This document shows, piece by piece, positions 1 through 7,881 of a DNA stretch of 64,000 nucleotides (the stretch's first letter is position 1; each line of letters begins with the position of its first letter). Made by a program: the position numbers and the translations under genes. The notes under the pieces were generated by a model. It made no database searches. It was not told the origin of the DNA and saw only the letters and a list, made by a program, of their open reading frames with translations. Source of the DNA: Paracoccaceae bacterium (GTDB lineage Bacteria > Pseudomonadota > Alphaproteobacteria > Rhodobacterales > Rhodobacteraceae); contig WKFI01000010.1 of the NCBI GenBank assembly GCA_014872875.1, positions 124,001-188,000 of the forward strand, read 5' to 3'.

Positions 1-186
1 TTCAAGAAACTTTCGGTCAGCGACAGCAGGCTGTTCGACTTCCGATTTGCCCGCCAGATCGGACATGACGCCCATCACGAAAGGCAATTGCACCTTCTTT
101 TCGGCGCCGTAGAGTTCCACATCGTATTCGATCTGAACTCTGGGTGCACGGTTTCGGGCTATGAATTTCTGTGAACTCCCAGACAT
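1..186 (-). CDS. tssB: TssB, T6SS contractile sheath small subunit (5' part only)
   Basis: The first 62 codons are present; the rest lies beyond the left edge. The translation opens MSGSSQKFIARNRAPRVQIE and continues YDVELYGAEKKVQLPF, the conserved N-terminal pattern of the ImpB/VipA family, which co-assembles with TssC into the contractile sheath in the cytoplasm. A good ribosome site (AAGGAGAG, about 8 bases before the ATG) supports the start. It lies 64 bases downstream of tssA on the same strand, so tssA-tssB-(tssC...) probably form one operon running out of the window. Recognition rests on memory of the family; the fragment is short but the motif is distinctive. Confidence 0.92.
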   Translation of the reverse strand, partial: MSGSSQKFIARNRAPRVQIEYDVELYGAEKKVQLPFVMGVMSDLAGKSEVEQPAVADRKFLE

Positions 187-250
187 CCCTGTTCTCTCCT
201 TCGCAAAGGCCTGTTTTTCATTTCACCCTCAGGTCCTGACCCCTGACGGT

Positions 251-1300
251 CTAATCGTCGTCGTCTTCCTCGATGCCACCGATCAGATGAACATTCTCGA
301 CGCCACTTGGTGCCATGTCCTTCATGATCGTAAGAAAATCTGCACTGACCAGTCGCTTGGCCCGCTCCAGCAACAGTGGCAGCGGACTGGACGGTTCGTA
401 GCGGTGGTAATAGGCGATAATCCTGTCCAGCGCGTTCTGCACGTCAGCCGGTGAACTGATCCCTCCGCCCGCTTGGGCGACGGTCGCGGCACCCGCGGCG
501 ACGGGCACAGCCCCGCCGGATCCATCGACCTCCTCCGGGCTGGCCCCAGCATTATCCTGCACTCCTTCGTCGCCCTCGACGGCCTGCCGCACCCTTGCGT
601 CGGCTTGCTGGAGGAGCGTTAACAGAGGTTCGAGATTGGGGCCTTCACCTCCGGTGCGATCGTCAAATACGCGGGAGATCTCCTCCACATCCTCCAACGC
701 CTGCGCAACAGCAGAAGCAATTTCAGCAAGTTCGTCCGGATCTGTATCCTGAAATGCTGCGGCGATCTGGGCCAGATCGGGTATGCTCTCCATATCGTCG
801 GGCGGTGTGATAGCGCCTTCGGCAACAGCGACGTGCCGCAGGGACATACCCCCGAACATCTGGCTTTTCGTCAGCGGGACCCGTCGCACGGCCGCCAGGA
901 TGCGGCGGCCGTCTGTCAGATCGAGCACGACATTCCGCCGCATCATGGGATCACCGTCGTCTTCATCCAATTGTGGATGGCAACTGTCCCAAAACTCCGA
1001 CAGACAGCGCCGGACATAAGTTGTGGCTTCGGCAAACCCTCGAAAACCAGAGAGTCTCAGTTGCGCTTCACCGTAATAGATAGCGGCACGCAGATCATGG
1101 CTCTGCTCCAATACCGCCTCGGCCAGCTGGGCCACCTCTTTGTAGTTGGGATCTTCTGCCGGCAGCACTTCGTCACCGACCTGACGTTCTTCTCCGGGTT
1201 GGGCGGCAAGTGTGAGATTTGTGAAATCGGCATGATACTCCAGATCGTCGCCGCTCGGAGCATCCTCTCCATGGTTCTGGAGAAGCGCATCAACGTCCAT
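251..1300 (-). CDS. tssA: TssA, T6SS baseplate/cap protein (ImpA family)
   Basis: 349 residues. The N-terminal half matches the ImpA_N pattern: SGDDLEYHADF near residue 16, then EDPNYKEVAQLAEAVL, DLRAAIYYGEAQLRLSGFRG and a FWDSCHPQLDEDDGDP segment with Trp, His and Pro in the family positions. The C-terminal half (about 250-349) is helical with a short acidic tail ending EEDDDD. TssA proteins prime and cap sheath assembly in the cytoplasm. The start is fixed by AAGGAGGA five bases before the ATG. It is the first gene of a leftward operon continuing into tssB. The 247 bases to the divergent gene at 1548 must hold promoters for both directions. Confidence 0.93.
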   Translation of the reverse strand: MDVDALLQNHGEDAPSGDDLEYHADFTNLTLAAQPGEERQVGDEVLPAEDPNYKEVAQLAEAVLEQSHDLRAAIYYGEAQLRLSGFRGFAEATTYVRRCLSEFWDSCHPQLDEDDGDPMMRRNVVLDLTDGRRILAAVRRVPLTKSQMFGGMSLRHVAVAEGAITPPDDMESIPDLAQIAAAFQDTDPDELAEIASAVAQALEDVEEISRVFDDRTGGEGPNLEPLLTLLQQADARVRQAVEGDEGVQDNAGASPEEVDGSGGAVPVAAGAATVAQAGGGISSPADVQNALDRIIAYYHRYEPSSPLPLLLERAKRLVSADFLTIMKDMAPSGVENVHLIGGIEEDDDD

Positions 1301-1547
1301 TACGTTCCTCCTTCAAGAAGTTTTTTTTATTCAATATCTGAGCCCTGCTTGAAAAATTATTGCCGGCACAGCACGATCTTAACACAGAAATCGGTTTTGG
1401 CTAGAAAATCTGAACCCCCTCTTTTTGTGCCTGAGACCCCCAAAAACCGGAAACCCGGCATATTGAGGTCGCCGAAAACATTGACCTGTCGCCCGGCACG
1501 AAGCAAACTTGATCAAGAGTGACAGGGAATTCGGTCTTGGCGGTTCA

Positions 1548-2129
1548 ATGGACGATTTAAACTCAGAACCCACCCTCCCCCCGATACGGGCAACCCGCTT
1601 TGATGCAATAAACAGTCTGTTTGACGAATTACCTCAATTGTCTGAGTTTATGGTGGAGCGCCCGCAGTCGGGCGAAGGGTATCGCGGCTTTCTGGAACGG
1701 TTGCGCACTTCCGCAACGCCGGAAGACGCAATTATATTCACGGCGTTTGCGATCACCCCAAAATCCGCCATTCAATGGGCATTGGACTGTATTCTGACAC
1801 TGCAACCCGAACAGCCCTGGAGCGACACGCAGTTGATGAATTGGATCACAGCCTGGTTGGAAGATCCCAAACCGGAGACGCGTTGGAAAGCTCTGGAATT
1901 GTCGCTCTTTGCCACGCCACGAAGCCCTATTGTCCAGCTCGGGCTCGCGGTTGGATGGTCCGGCGGCCCACTCGCTCCGAATGATCTGGTGGAAATGCCA
2001 GCCTGGCGGGCACCACGGGCGATCAGTGCAGCCGTGTTGCGTGCAATCGGAAATCTGCCTGCCGAGCAGCGTAGCACCGGAATCGAATATGCGCTGGATC
2101 GTGCGGCGGGGTTGTTCCGCGTCCATTGA
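1548..2129 (+). CDS. T6SS-associated small protein, DUF6931-like
   Basis: 193 residues from the ATG at 1548, the first residue of MDDLNSEPTLPPIRATRFDA. An upstream in-frame ATG at 1509 gives 206 residues, and neither has a strong ribosome site. The protein is soluble and helical with a Trp-rich middle (QWALDCILTLQPEQPWSD, then MNWITAWLEDPKPETRWKAL) and an alternation of acidic and Trp residues. From memory it resembles a small family (DUF6931) found beside tagH and tssA in proteobacterial T6SS loci; no function is known to me. It lies 31 bases before tagH in the same direction, which argues for co-expression. Family assignment is from memory and unverified. Confidence 0.7.
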   Translation: MDDLNSEPTLPPIRATRFDAINSLFDELPQLSEFMVERPQSGEGYRGFLERLRTSATPEDAIIFTAFAITPKSAIQWALDCILTLQPEQPWSDTQLMNWITAWLEDPKPETRWKALELSLFATPRSPIVQLGLAVGWSGGPLAPNDLVEMPAWRAPRAISAAVLRAIGNLPAEQRSTGIEYALDRAAGLFRVH

Positions 2130-2160
2130 ACAATCAGGCAGCAGACGACAGGAGTCGCCG

Positions 2161-3684
2161 ATGGACATTCTAACGCTGACCATTGAAGCGGCTGACGCGC
2201 AAAACGATGCAGCTGAACAGAGCGTTACCGTTGATGCACCCGTGTTCCAGGTAGGCCGAAGACCCGGCAGCAACTGGGTTCTGCCCGATCCCAGCCGGTT
2301 CATTTCAGGAACACATCTGGAAATACGACAGGACGGAGATCGTTTTGTTCTGTATGACCTTTCAACAAACGGCACGTTCGTGAACGGCGCCAAACAGCGA
2401 CTTGCTGCTCCGCATCCAATTGCGGATGGGGATGTTTTCAAGGTTGGCTTATACACGTTGCGAGCAGGTCTGACGGCTTTGACGTCACGAACTTCGACCG
2501 CTCATGTGCAAACGCCAGCGCACATGGCCATGGCAACCAAACACCCCTCACCCCGCCGTGCCCCGCCGGCTGCAATCTCGGCGGCCCGACCCAGAGGCGG
2601 AGATCGCAGTGCCATTCAGGCCCCACCCGGCGCGCGGGTGTCTGCCGTTCCGCCCGAAGTACAGGAAGCCACCCCAGAGGCTCCAATCCAAGACACCCCC
2701 CCAGAACACGTTGCGGACAGCAGGCCCCCGCAACCCTTGGACTCGGATAATCGCCCCGTGGAACCACCTCAACCTGCTCCTCCGGTCGATTTGATCCCGG
2801 ACGACGACTTTCAGACACCCGGGCCATTCGAGCAGGATGCCGTTGCGCCATCCAACGCTGGCCAAAACGCAGTAACCACCGCGGAAGCAGCCGAGCCTGT
2901 TGCACCCGATGTAAAGCCAAGTCTGGATATAACCACCGGATTGGAATCCCATCCACCGGTTGGTCTGGGAGAACGGTTCGGAGCGGTGCCCCAGCCCCCA
3001 ACGCCCGCGGCCGAAATTGAAAAGCAGCCGGATCAGGCCCCTGCTCCTGCGGAAGCGGCCCAACCACCTTCTGATGTCCCTGACACCACAACTACCTCTG
3101 ACAACACAACGCCATCGACGGATGCGTTCATGCGGGGCTTTCTTGAAGGGGCCGGGCTTGATCCGCAAACCGAGGTTGCGCTTTCCCCAGAAGAGCTGGG
3201 GCGTTTGTTAGGGCTGTGTGCCCGTACCGGCACCGACATGTTGATGCAGATGCTGACCGATCGCTCGGCGGTCAAGCTGCTGGTGGTCCACGAAGATCGA
3301 ACCATGCTGACCGTTCGAAGCAACAATCCGATGAAATTCATGCCGGACGCGGACGAAGCCTTTGACACCATGTTCGTTTCACCACGCCAAGGCTACATGA
3401 CAGGTGCTGAAGGTTTTGAAAACGCATTGGAGGATCTTCGACGTCACAACGCTGCATTAATGGCAGCCATCCAGCCCGCCCTTGCCGATATGATGTACGG
3501 TCTGTCCCCGGATGAGATTGCGGACAGCGTCAGTGGCGGTGTTCTGGGCAGCGCAAGCAGGAAAAGCTGGGAAGAATTCGTGAGCCGGTGGGAAAGCCGG
3601 GCAGCCGAAGGAGAACATGGTATGCTCGACGTGTTCCTCAAAGCCTTTGCGCGACATTACTCAGACGCATTGAACGCACTTTGA
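2161..3684 (+). CDS. tagH: TagH/Fha, FHA-domain T6SS activator
   Basis: 507 residues from the ATG at 2161, preceded by AGGAG; an open frame continues upstream to 1909 but overlaps the previous gene. Residues 25-100 form an FHA domain with the expected phospho-threonine pocket: GRR at 32-34, ISGTH at 48-52, and STNGTFVNG at 68-76. Residues 110-320 are a Pro/Ala-rich linker. Residues about 321-500 match the TagH C-terminal domain (FMRGFLEGAGL, then NPMKFMPDADEA, RQGYMTGAEGFE). In T6SS systems with PpkA, Fha binds phosphorylated threonines to trigger assembly. The kinase, phosphatase and a TssL carrying matching Thr motifs are all in this window. Confidence 0.93.
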   Translation: MDILTLTIEAADAQNDAAEQSVTVDAPVFQVGRRPGSNWVLPDPSRFISGTHLEIRQDGDRFVLYDLSTNGTFVNGAKQRLAAPHPIADGDVFKVGLYTLRAGLTALTSRTSTAHVQTPAHMAMATKHPSPRRAPPAAISAARPRGGDRSAIQAPPGARVSAVPPEVQEATPEAPIQDTPPEHVADSRPPQPLDSDNRPVEPPQPAPPVDLIPDDDFQTPGPFEQDAVAPSNAGQNAVTTAEAAEPVAPDVKPSLDITTGLESHPPVGLGERFGAVPQPPTPAAEIEKQPDQAPAPAEAAQPPSDVPDTTTTSDNTTPSTDAFMRGFLEGAGLDPQTEVALSPEELGRLLGLCARTGTDMLMQMLTDRSAVKLLVVHEDRTMLTVRSNNPMKFMPDADEAFDTMFVSPRQGYMTGAEGFENALEDLRRHNAALMAAIQPALADMMYGLSPDEIADSVSGGVLGSASRKSWEEFVSRWESRAAEGEHGMLDVFLKAFARHYSDALNAL

Positions 3685-3701
3685 CAACGGTGGACAAGTT
3701 G

Positions 3702-3728
3702 GCCCAGCCCTAGCGCTACTGGCTGGGC
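3702..3728 (+). terminator. Hairpin after tagH, no T-tract
   Basis: GCCCAGCC at 3702-3709 pairs perfectly with GGCTGGGC at 3721-3728 across an 11-base loop, 18 bases past the tagH stop. There is no T-run after it, so it is only a weak candidate for ending tagH transcription, or simply a structured 3' end. Confidence 0.35.
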
Positions 3729-3749
3729 GATCCGCTCCCACGGGCCGAC

Positions 3750-3785
3750 AAAAAAGCGGGGGGCCTGCTGCGCAAGCCCCCCGCT
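3750..3785 (-). terminator. Rho-independent terminator of the autotransporter gene
   Basis: AGCGGGGGGC (3755-3764) pairs with GCCCCCCGCT (3776-3785): a perfect 10-base GC-rich stem with an 11-base loop. Read on the minus strand, the stem is followed directly by TTTTTT (3755-3750). It lies 26 bases beyond the stop of the leftward autotransporter gene, exactly where an intrinsic terminator is expected between two convergent genes. Confidence 0.85.
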
Positions 3786-3810
3786 ATAACTGGTTCGCGA
3801 CTTCAGTCGC

Positions 3811-6800
3811 TCAGAACTGCAAACGCATCTGCGCCGTGATGCCATAGCTGTCGAGGCTTTCGCCAAAGCGCGCATCCAGACGCACCCCGGCATTGAACTG
3901 TTTGACATTGCCAGCCGACCCCGGATTCAACAAACGAGCATAGTTGAGTCCGGCGCTGATCTCTCCATACGCACCAGGTTTCTCGATCGAGAACCTCCGT
4001 CTCGTGTCGGTCGTGGACGTGTATCTCGCAATCCGGTCGTTGCCGAAATCTTCGTAGAACGTCACGGTTCCGAAATAGCTCGTTGCACTGTTGTTCGAGG
4101 GGTTGACGAACGCCCGGGACAGAGACGCGCCGATAAACCCAACACGCGTTTCACCGTCTTCCATGTCAAGATGGCCGTTGCTCTGGCCAGTTGAGTCAAC
4201 GAAATTCACCCGCGATGTTTCCTGGTTCGAAAACAGGAAGCCTGCAGTCGGTGTGAAGGCAAGGTTTTCGACGCTGGGAATCGGGATCGAATAGCTGACC
4301 GCGCCCGAAAGCGTATGGCCCTTGTTGTCATACTCCTGCGCAAGGAAGTTCGTAGGCACTCCGCCCCCAACATTGGTCGAGCTTGTTGAGAAATCCGTAT
4401 CTTCGTAACGATATTGCAGATCCACCGAGAACTGCCCGCGCACAGCCACCATGTAGACGCCGAAATAGGTTTGATCGAAATCGGTATCGGTTAGGCGGTT
4501 TGGTCCGCCGCTGATCCCCACATTCTGGATTTCAAGAGTGCTCGTCCCGCTGTTCAGACCGCCAATCACGCCAAAGGCCATATCCCAGCCGTTGAAACGA
4601 TCATCAAAGCAGGCAAAATCTCCGCCGAACTGGAAACCGTAATAGTCCAAAGACACCGGAGCGGTGGACGAAGAACCAGACCGCAGGTCCGTGTACCGAC
4701 CATCTGTGTCTGCCTTACCTCCGGTGACCCTGGCCCATGCGCCCGGACCACACGGATGTTCGACCTTGTCGCCAAAGTATCCAACCACATACGGGCTTGT
4801 CGGACGGTTTACGATCACGTCGATCAGTGATTGCGTCAACCCGACGGTTGCCGCCGCACCGGCGATCGCACCATTGACCCGTGAAGACACGACGGTGTCA
4901 TTTCCTATATTTTCAAGGAACAGGTCAAAACCAGAGTTTTCATCATAGTCAAGTGTACCCAGGCTCAAATTGTTGGTGGTGTCCGCCGAGAACAGGGTAA
5001 GCATCCCGTCGACACTGTCTTCGACGGCTTGCTGTGCGATTTTGCCTAGTGCGACATTTGTCGAACCGGTCTGGTTCTCCAACGTGTCAGCCGAAAGCAT
5101 CGCAATGTCCGTAAAGTCGATGTTCGTTGCATTATCGACGCGCCGATCGCCCGTGAAGATGAACGTTCCGTCCAATGTCGCTGTTCCGTCAATCTTGCTC
5201 GTCTCGGCATTGATCGAAGGAACCCCCATGCTGAGCGTGGTCGTTCCGCCGCTGGTCTGAGTGAAGTTGCCATCCATGGGTGGCCCTGCTGGATCAACCA
5301 CATTCAGCCCATCTGGGTTGATGGCCATTGTCCCTGAGTTCGTCACGTTGCCGGAAACCGTTCCGCTGGACAATAGGTTACCACCAGCTTCATTTGTCAG
5401 ATCCCCTATCAAGGTTCCGCGCATGAACATGGACCCGCCGTTCTGGTTTACCAGATCCGATTCAAGAGTGGCCGACTCCGTGACCCTGAAGTTGCCCCCG
5501 TTCTGGTTCGTGGTGCTGTTGCCGGTAACCTTGACCGTATTGCCCGGCGTGATTGTCATTGCCCCTGCATTGGTGATCGTGGTGTCAACGGTTCCACCGT
5601 TGAAGTCCACGTTGGCCCCTGACGCATTTGTCAGCCCATTCACCGATCCACCATTGATGTTCAGATCGCCTGCGTTGGTGACATTGCCGGTCACGTCACC
5701 AGCGGAACTGACAACGGCCCTACCGCCGTTCAGGTTGCTCAGATTGCCATCCAACGTGCCTTGAACCGTCAACGTCCCACCGTTTTGGTTGACAGCGTTC
5801 GAATCAAGGGTCGCGCCACCGGTGACCACCAAGTTACCACCGTTCTGGTTGGTGGTGCCGGTTCCGTTCACGGCCAGAGTGCCGCTCTTGATCTCAAGCG
5901 AGCCGGCATTGGCAATCGTGGTATCCACTGTGCCGCCGCCGGTAACATCCACATCACCGGTCGCAGTATTGAACAACTTGTCCATCGACCCGCCATTGAT
6001 GTTCAGGTCACCGGCATTGCCGACGGCACCGGTAATATCGCCGGTTGCAGCCAGATTGGTTGTACCGCCATTCTGGTTGGTCAGGTTACCGTCCAGAGTG
6101 CCCGTTACGTTCAAGGTGCCGCCATTCTGGTTCGTCGTGTTCGAGTCCAGCGTTGCCCCGTTCGCAATCGTCAGCGAACCACCATTCTGGTTGACGGTAC
6201 TATTGCCCGTCACCGTAAGCGTGCCCGAGTTGACATTCAGCGCGCCGGCATTGGTGACATCCGTGTCAACCTTGCCGCCGTTGGTGAAGTCTGCATCGCC
6301 AGTGGCCGAGTTTGTCAGCTTGTCCATCGAGCCGCCGCTGACATTCAGATCACCCGCATTGGTCACGTCACCCTTGACGTCGCCTGTTGCCGCAATGTTG
6401 GCCTGACCACCGCTCTGATTGGTCAGGTCACCATTCAGTATACCATTCAAATTCAGAACGGCCCCGTTCTGGTTCGTGGTATCGGACTTGAACTTGGCTC
6501 CGTTGGCAACGGTCAGTGTCCCACCGTTCTGGTTGGTCGTGCTGTTGCCCGTTACCCGTACAAGCCCGCTGTTTACATCCAGCGTCCCGGCATTGGTGAT
6601 GTCGGTGTCCACCTTGCCACCGGCAAAGTCTGCGTCTCCGGCGGCCCTGTTCGTCAGCTTGTTCATTGACCCGCCGTTGACGTTCAAGTCGCCCAGATTG
6701 GTCACATCGCCCGCGATGTCACCCGATGCCGCAAGGTTGGTCGTGGCCCCGTTCCGGTTTGTCAGGTCCCCATCCAGATCACCGGTCACATTCAGAGTAC

Positions 6801-7476
6801 CGGCTGAAACCTTGCTGTTGCCCTGAACCGTTCCTTCAACATTCGCCGTGCCGCCGTCGACTTCCAACGCACCAGAAACAACCGAACTCGCGGCCACTGT
6901 CGTTGTCCCCGAATTCGAATTCACCTTTCCTGCGGTCCCGGAAACGGTAACCGTTCCGGTGCCCGAATTGGTGACCGCGCCGTTCACATCGCCAGTGAGG
7001 TTCAGATCCCCGGCACCGGTAGCCGTCGCAGCGCTGGCGATGTCGGCAGAGATTTCCGCCGATTGACCGGCATTTGAAACGTCGATGTTTCCCGTTACCC
7101 GAAACGTATCAGCGTTGTCGGCATCGGAAATCTCGACCCCGTCCTGATCAATCGTCACGTTGTTGGCCCGAACATTACCCCCCAGATCCACGGTGTAACC
7201 CCCGGGAGCACTGAAAACGGCATTGTCACCGGAATCGAAGCTTTCGTCGGGAAGATTGTTCGGCAGATCCTGCCACAGGTTTGTGGCGCCACCCTGTATC
7301 CAAGACCCGTCAGCACCCAAAGGCGTACCAGCACCGCCATCGCCTGCATCCCAGGTTTTGGTCTCCTGGGCAAAGGCGGGAAGGGCAAGGACGGTCAGCA
7401 TGATGGTCGTGCTGCGCGCAACGGCCCGAAAACTCAAAGCTTCGCGGGTCCGAAAAGAGTTATCGACATACTTCAT
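3811..7476 (-). CDS. Large repeat-containing autotransporter (type V secreted)
   Basis: 1221 residues. An extended signal peptide (first about 36 residues, hydrophobic core TTIMLTVLALPAFA, cleavage likely after AFA) leads into a long passenger rich in Asn, Gly, Thr and Asp. The passenger holds four units of about 113 residues, each starting GDLN(V/I)(N/S)GGS and containing TTNQNGG motifs, typical of a beta-helix. The last 300 residues or so (from VVGYFGDKVEHPCGPGAW) form the autotransporter beta-barrel, ending in the outer-membrane signature QMRLQF with terminal Phe. It has its own terminator. It lies between tagH and a candidate T6SS effector but is not a known T6SS part; surface adhesin is the likely role by family. 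Confidence 0.9.
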   Translation of the reverse strand: MKYVDNSFRTREALSFRAVARSTTIMLTVLALPAFAQETKTWDAGDGGAGTPLGADGSWIQGGATNLWQDLPNNLPDESFDSGDNAVFSAPGGYTVDLGGNVRANNVTIDQDGVEISDADNADTFRVTGNIDVSNAGQSAEISADIASAATATGAGDLNLTGDVNGAVTNSGTGTVTVSGTAGKVNSNSGTTTVAASSVVSGALEVDGGTANVEGTVQGNSKVSAGTLNVTGDLDGDLTNRNGATTNLAASGDIAGDVTNLGDLNVNGGSMNKLTNRAAGDADFAGGKVDTDITNAGTLDVNSGLVRVTGNSTTNQNGGTLTVANGAKFKSDTTNQNGAVLNLNGILNGDLTNQSGGQANIAATGDVKGDVTNAGDLNVSGGSMDKLTNSATGDADFTNGGKVDTDVTNAGALNVNSGTLTVTGNSTVNQNGGSLTIANGATLDSNTTNQNGGTLNVTGTLDGNLTNQNGGTTNLAATGDITGAVGNAGDLNINGGSMDKLFNTATGDVDVTGGGTVDTTIANAGSLEIKSGTLAVNGTGTTNQNGGNLVVTGGATLDSNAVNQNGGTLTVQGTLDGNLSNLNGGRAVVSSAGDVTGNVTNAGDLNINGGSVNGLTNASGANVDFNGGTVDTTITNAGAMTITPGNTVKVTGNSTTNQNGGNFRVTESATLESDLVNQNGGSMFMRGTLIGDLTNEAGGNLLSSGTVSGNVTNSGTMAINPDGLNVVDPAGPPMDGNFTQTSGGTTTLSMGVPSINAETSKIDGTATLDGTFIFTGDRRVDNATNIDFTDIAMLSADTLENQTGSTNVALGKIAQQAVEDSVDGMLTLFSADTTNNLSLGTLDYDENSGFDLFLENIGNDTVVSSRVNGAIAGAAATVGLTQSLIDVIVNRPTSPYVVGYFGDKVEHPCGPGAWARVTGGKADTDGRYTDLRSGSSSTAPVSLDYYGFQFGGDFACFDDRFNGWDMAFGVIGGLNSGTSTLEIQNVGISGGPNRLTDTDFDQTYFGVYMVAVRGQFSVDLQYRYEDTDFSTSSTNVGGGVPTNFLAQEYDNKGHTLSGAVSYSIPIPSVENLAFTPTAGFLFSNQETSRVNFVDSTGQSNGHLDMEDGETRVGFIGASLSRAFVNPSNNSATSYFGTVTFYEDFGNDRIARYTSTTDTRRRFSIEKPGAYGEISAGLNYARLLNPGSAGNVKQFNAGVRLDARFGESLDSYGITAQMRLQF
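5320..6740 (-). repeat. Four tandem units of about 339 bases inside the autotransporter
   Basis: The coding sequence repeats with a period close to 339-342 bases (113 residues). Units begin near the minus-strand positions that encode GDLNVNGG, GDLNVSGG, GDLNINGG and GDLNINGG (about 6690, 6350, 6010 and 5660). Shorter near-repeats encoding NQNGG recur inside each unit. These are diverged in-frame protein repeats. They are not a CRISPR array: there are no identical short repeats with unique spacers. Confidence 0.8.
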
Positions 7477-7881
7477 CTACGACCTCAGATTGAAAATGGC
7501 TCACCTTGCGTCAATAGAAGACGCGTTGTGTTCTTTTTGCAAACTTTTTCGAAACTGAAAGACAGAGGTCGAAATACCTGTGTTGCATTATGGCACTTTG
7601 CCTTGGAAATCAGGGAAAACCCGAGTGGCCGCTGCCATGTTTTCAGCATGTCGGATCCCTGTGTCACAGGCGCTACCATTCCCCCCGAAACCGCCAAAAA
7701 TGATGCACAGCTGACACGTGAAACGCACAGTGCTTTGCCTTGGTTTTCAGCAAAAACTTCGAGGTGACGCACTGATCTCTTGGCCCGCCGACCTCGGAGC
7801 TGGGGACCAAAAAAGCTAGCTAATCACGGAAAGCTCTCCTAAGCTGCATCGAATAACATTAGATTTACCGAGAGAATTCAG
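7477..7881. other. Divergent intergenic region, 405 bases
   Basis: The region lies between the leftward autotransporter and the rightward 1284-residue gene. Short open frames here lack family resemblance and good ribosome sites. It must carry both promoters. I see T-rich stretches (around 7529-7553) and a weak ribosome site (GAGAGAATTCAG) just before 7882, but no confident sigma-70 boxes. Confidence 0.6.

Noticed and set aside
833-1522. 229-codon plus-strand open frame
   Set aside because: Antisense to tssA, a confident gene.
5761-6669. 302-codon plus-strand open frame
   Set aside because: It is antisense to the repetitive autotransporter gene; the low-complexity repeats keep other frames open. 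No ribosome site, no family resemblance.
5320-6740. Possible CRISPR array
   Set aside because: The period is about 339 bases, the units are in-frame coding repeats and are diverged throughout; no short identical repeats or spacers.
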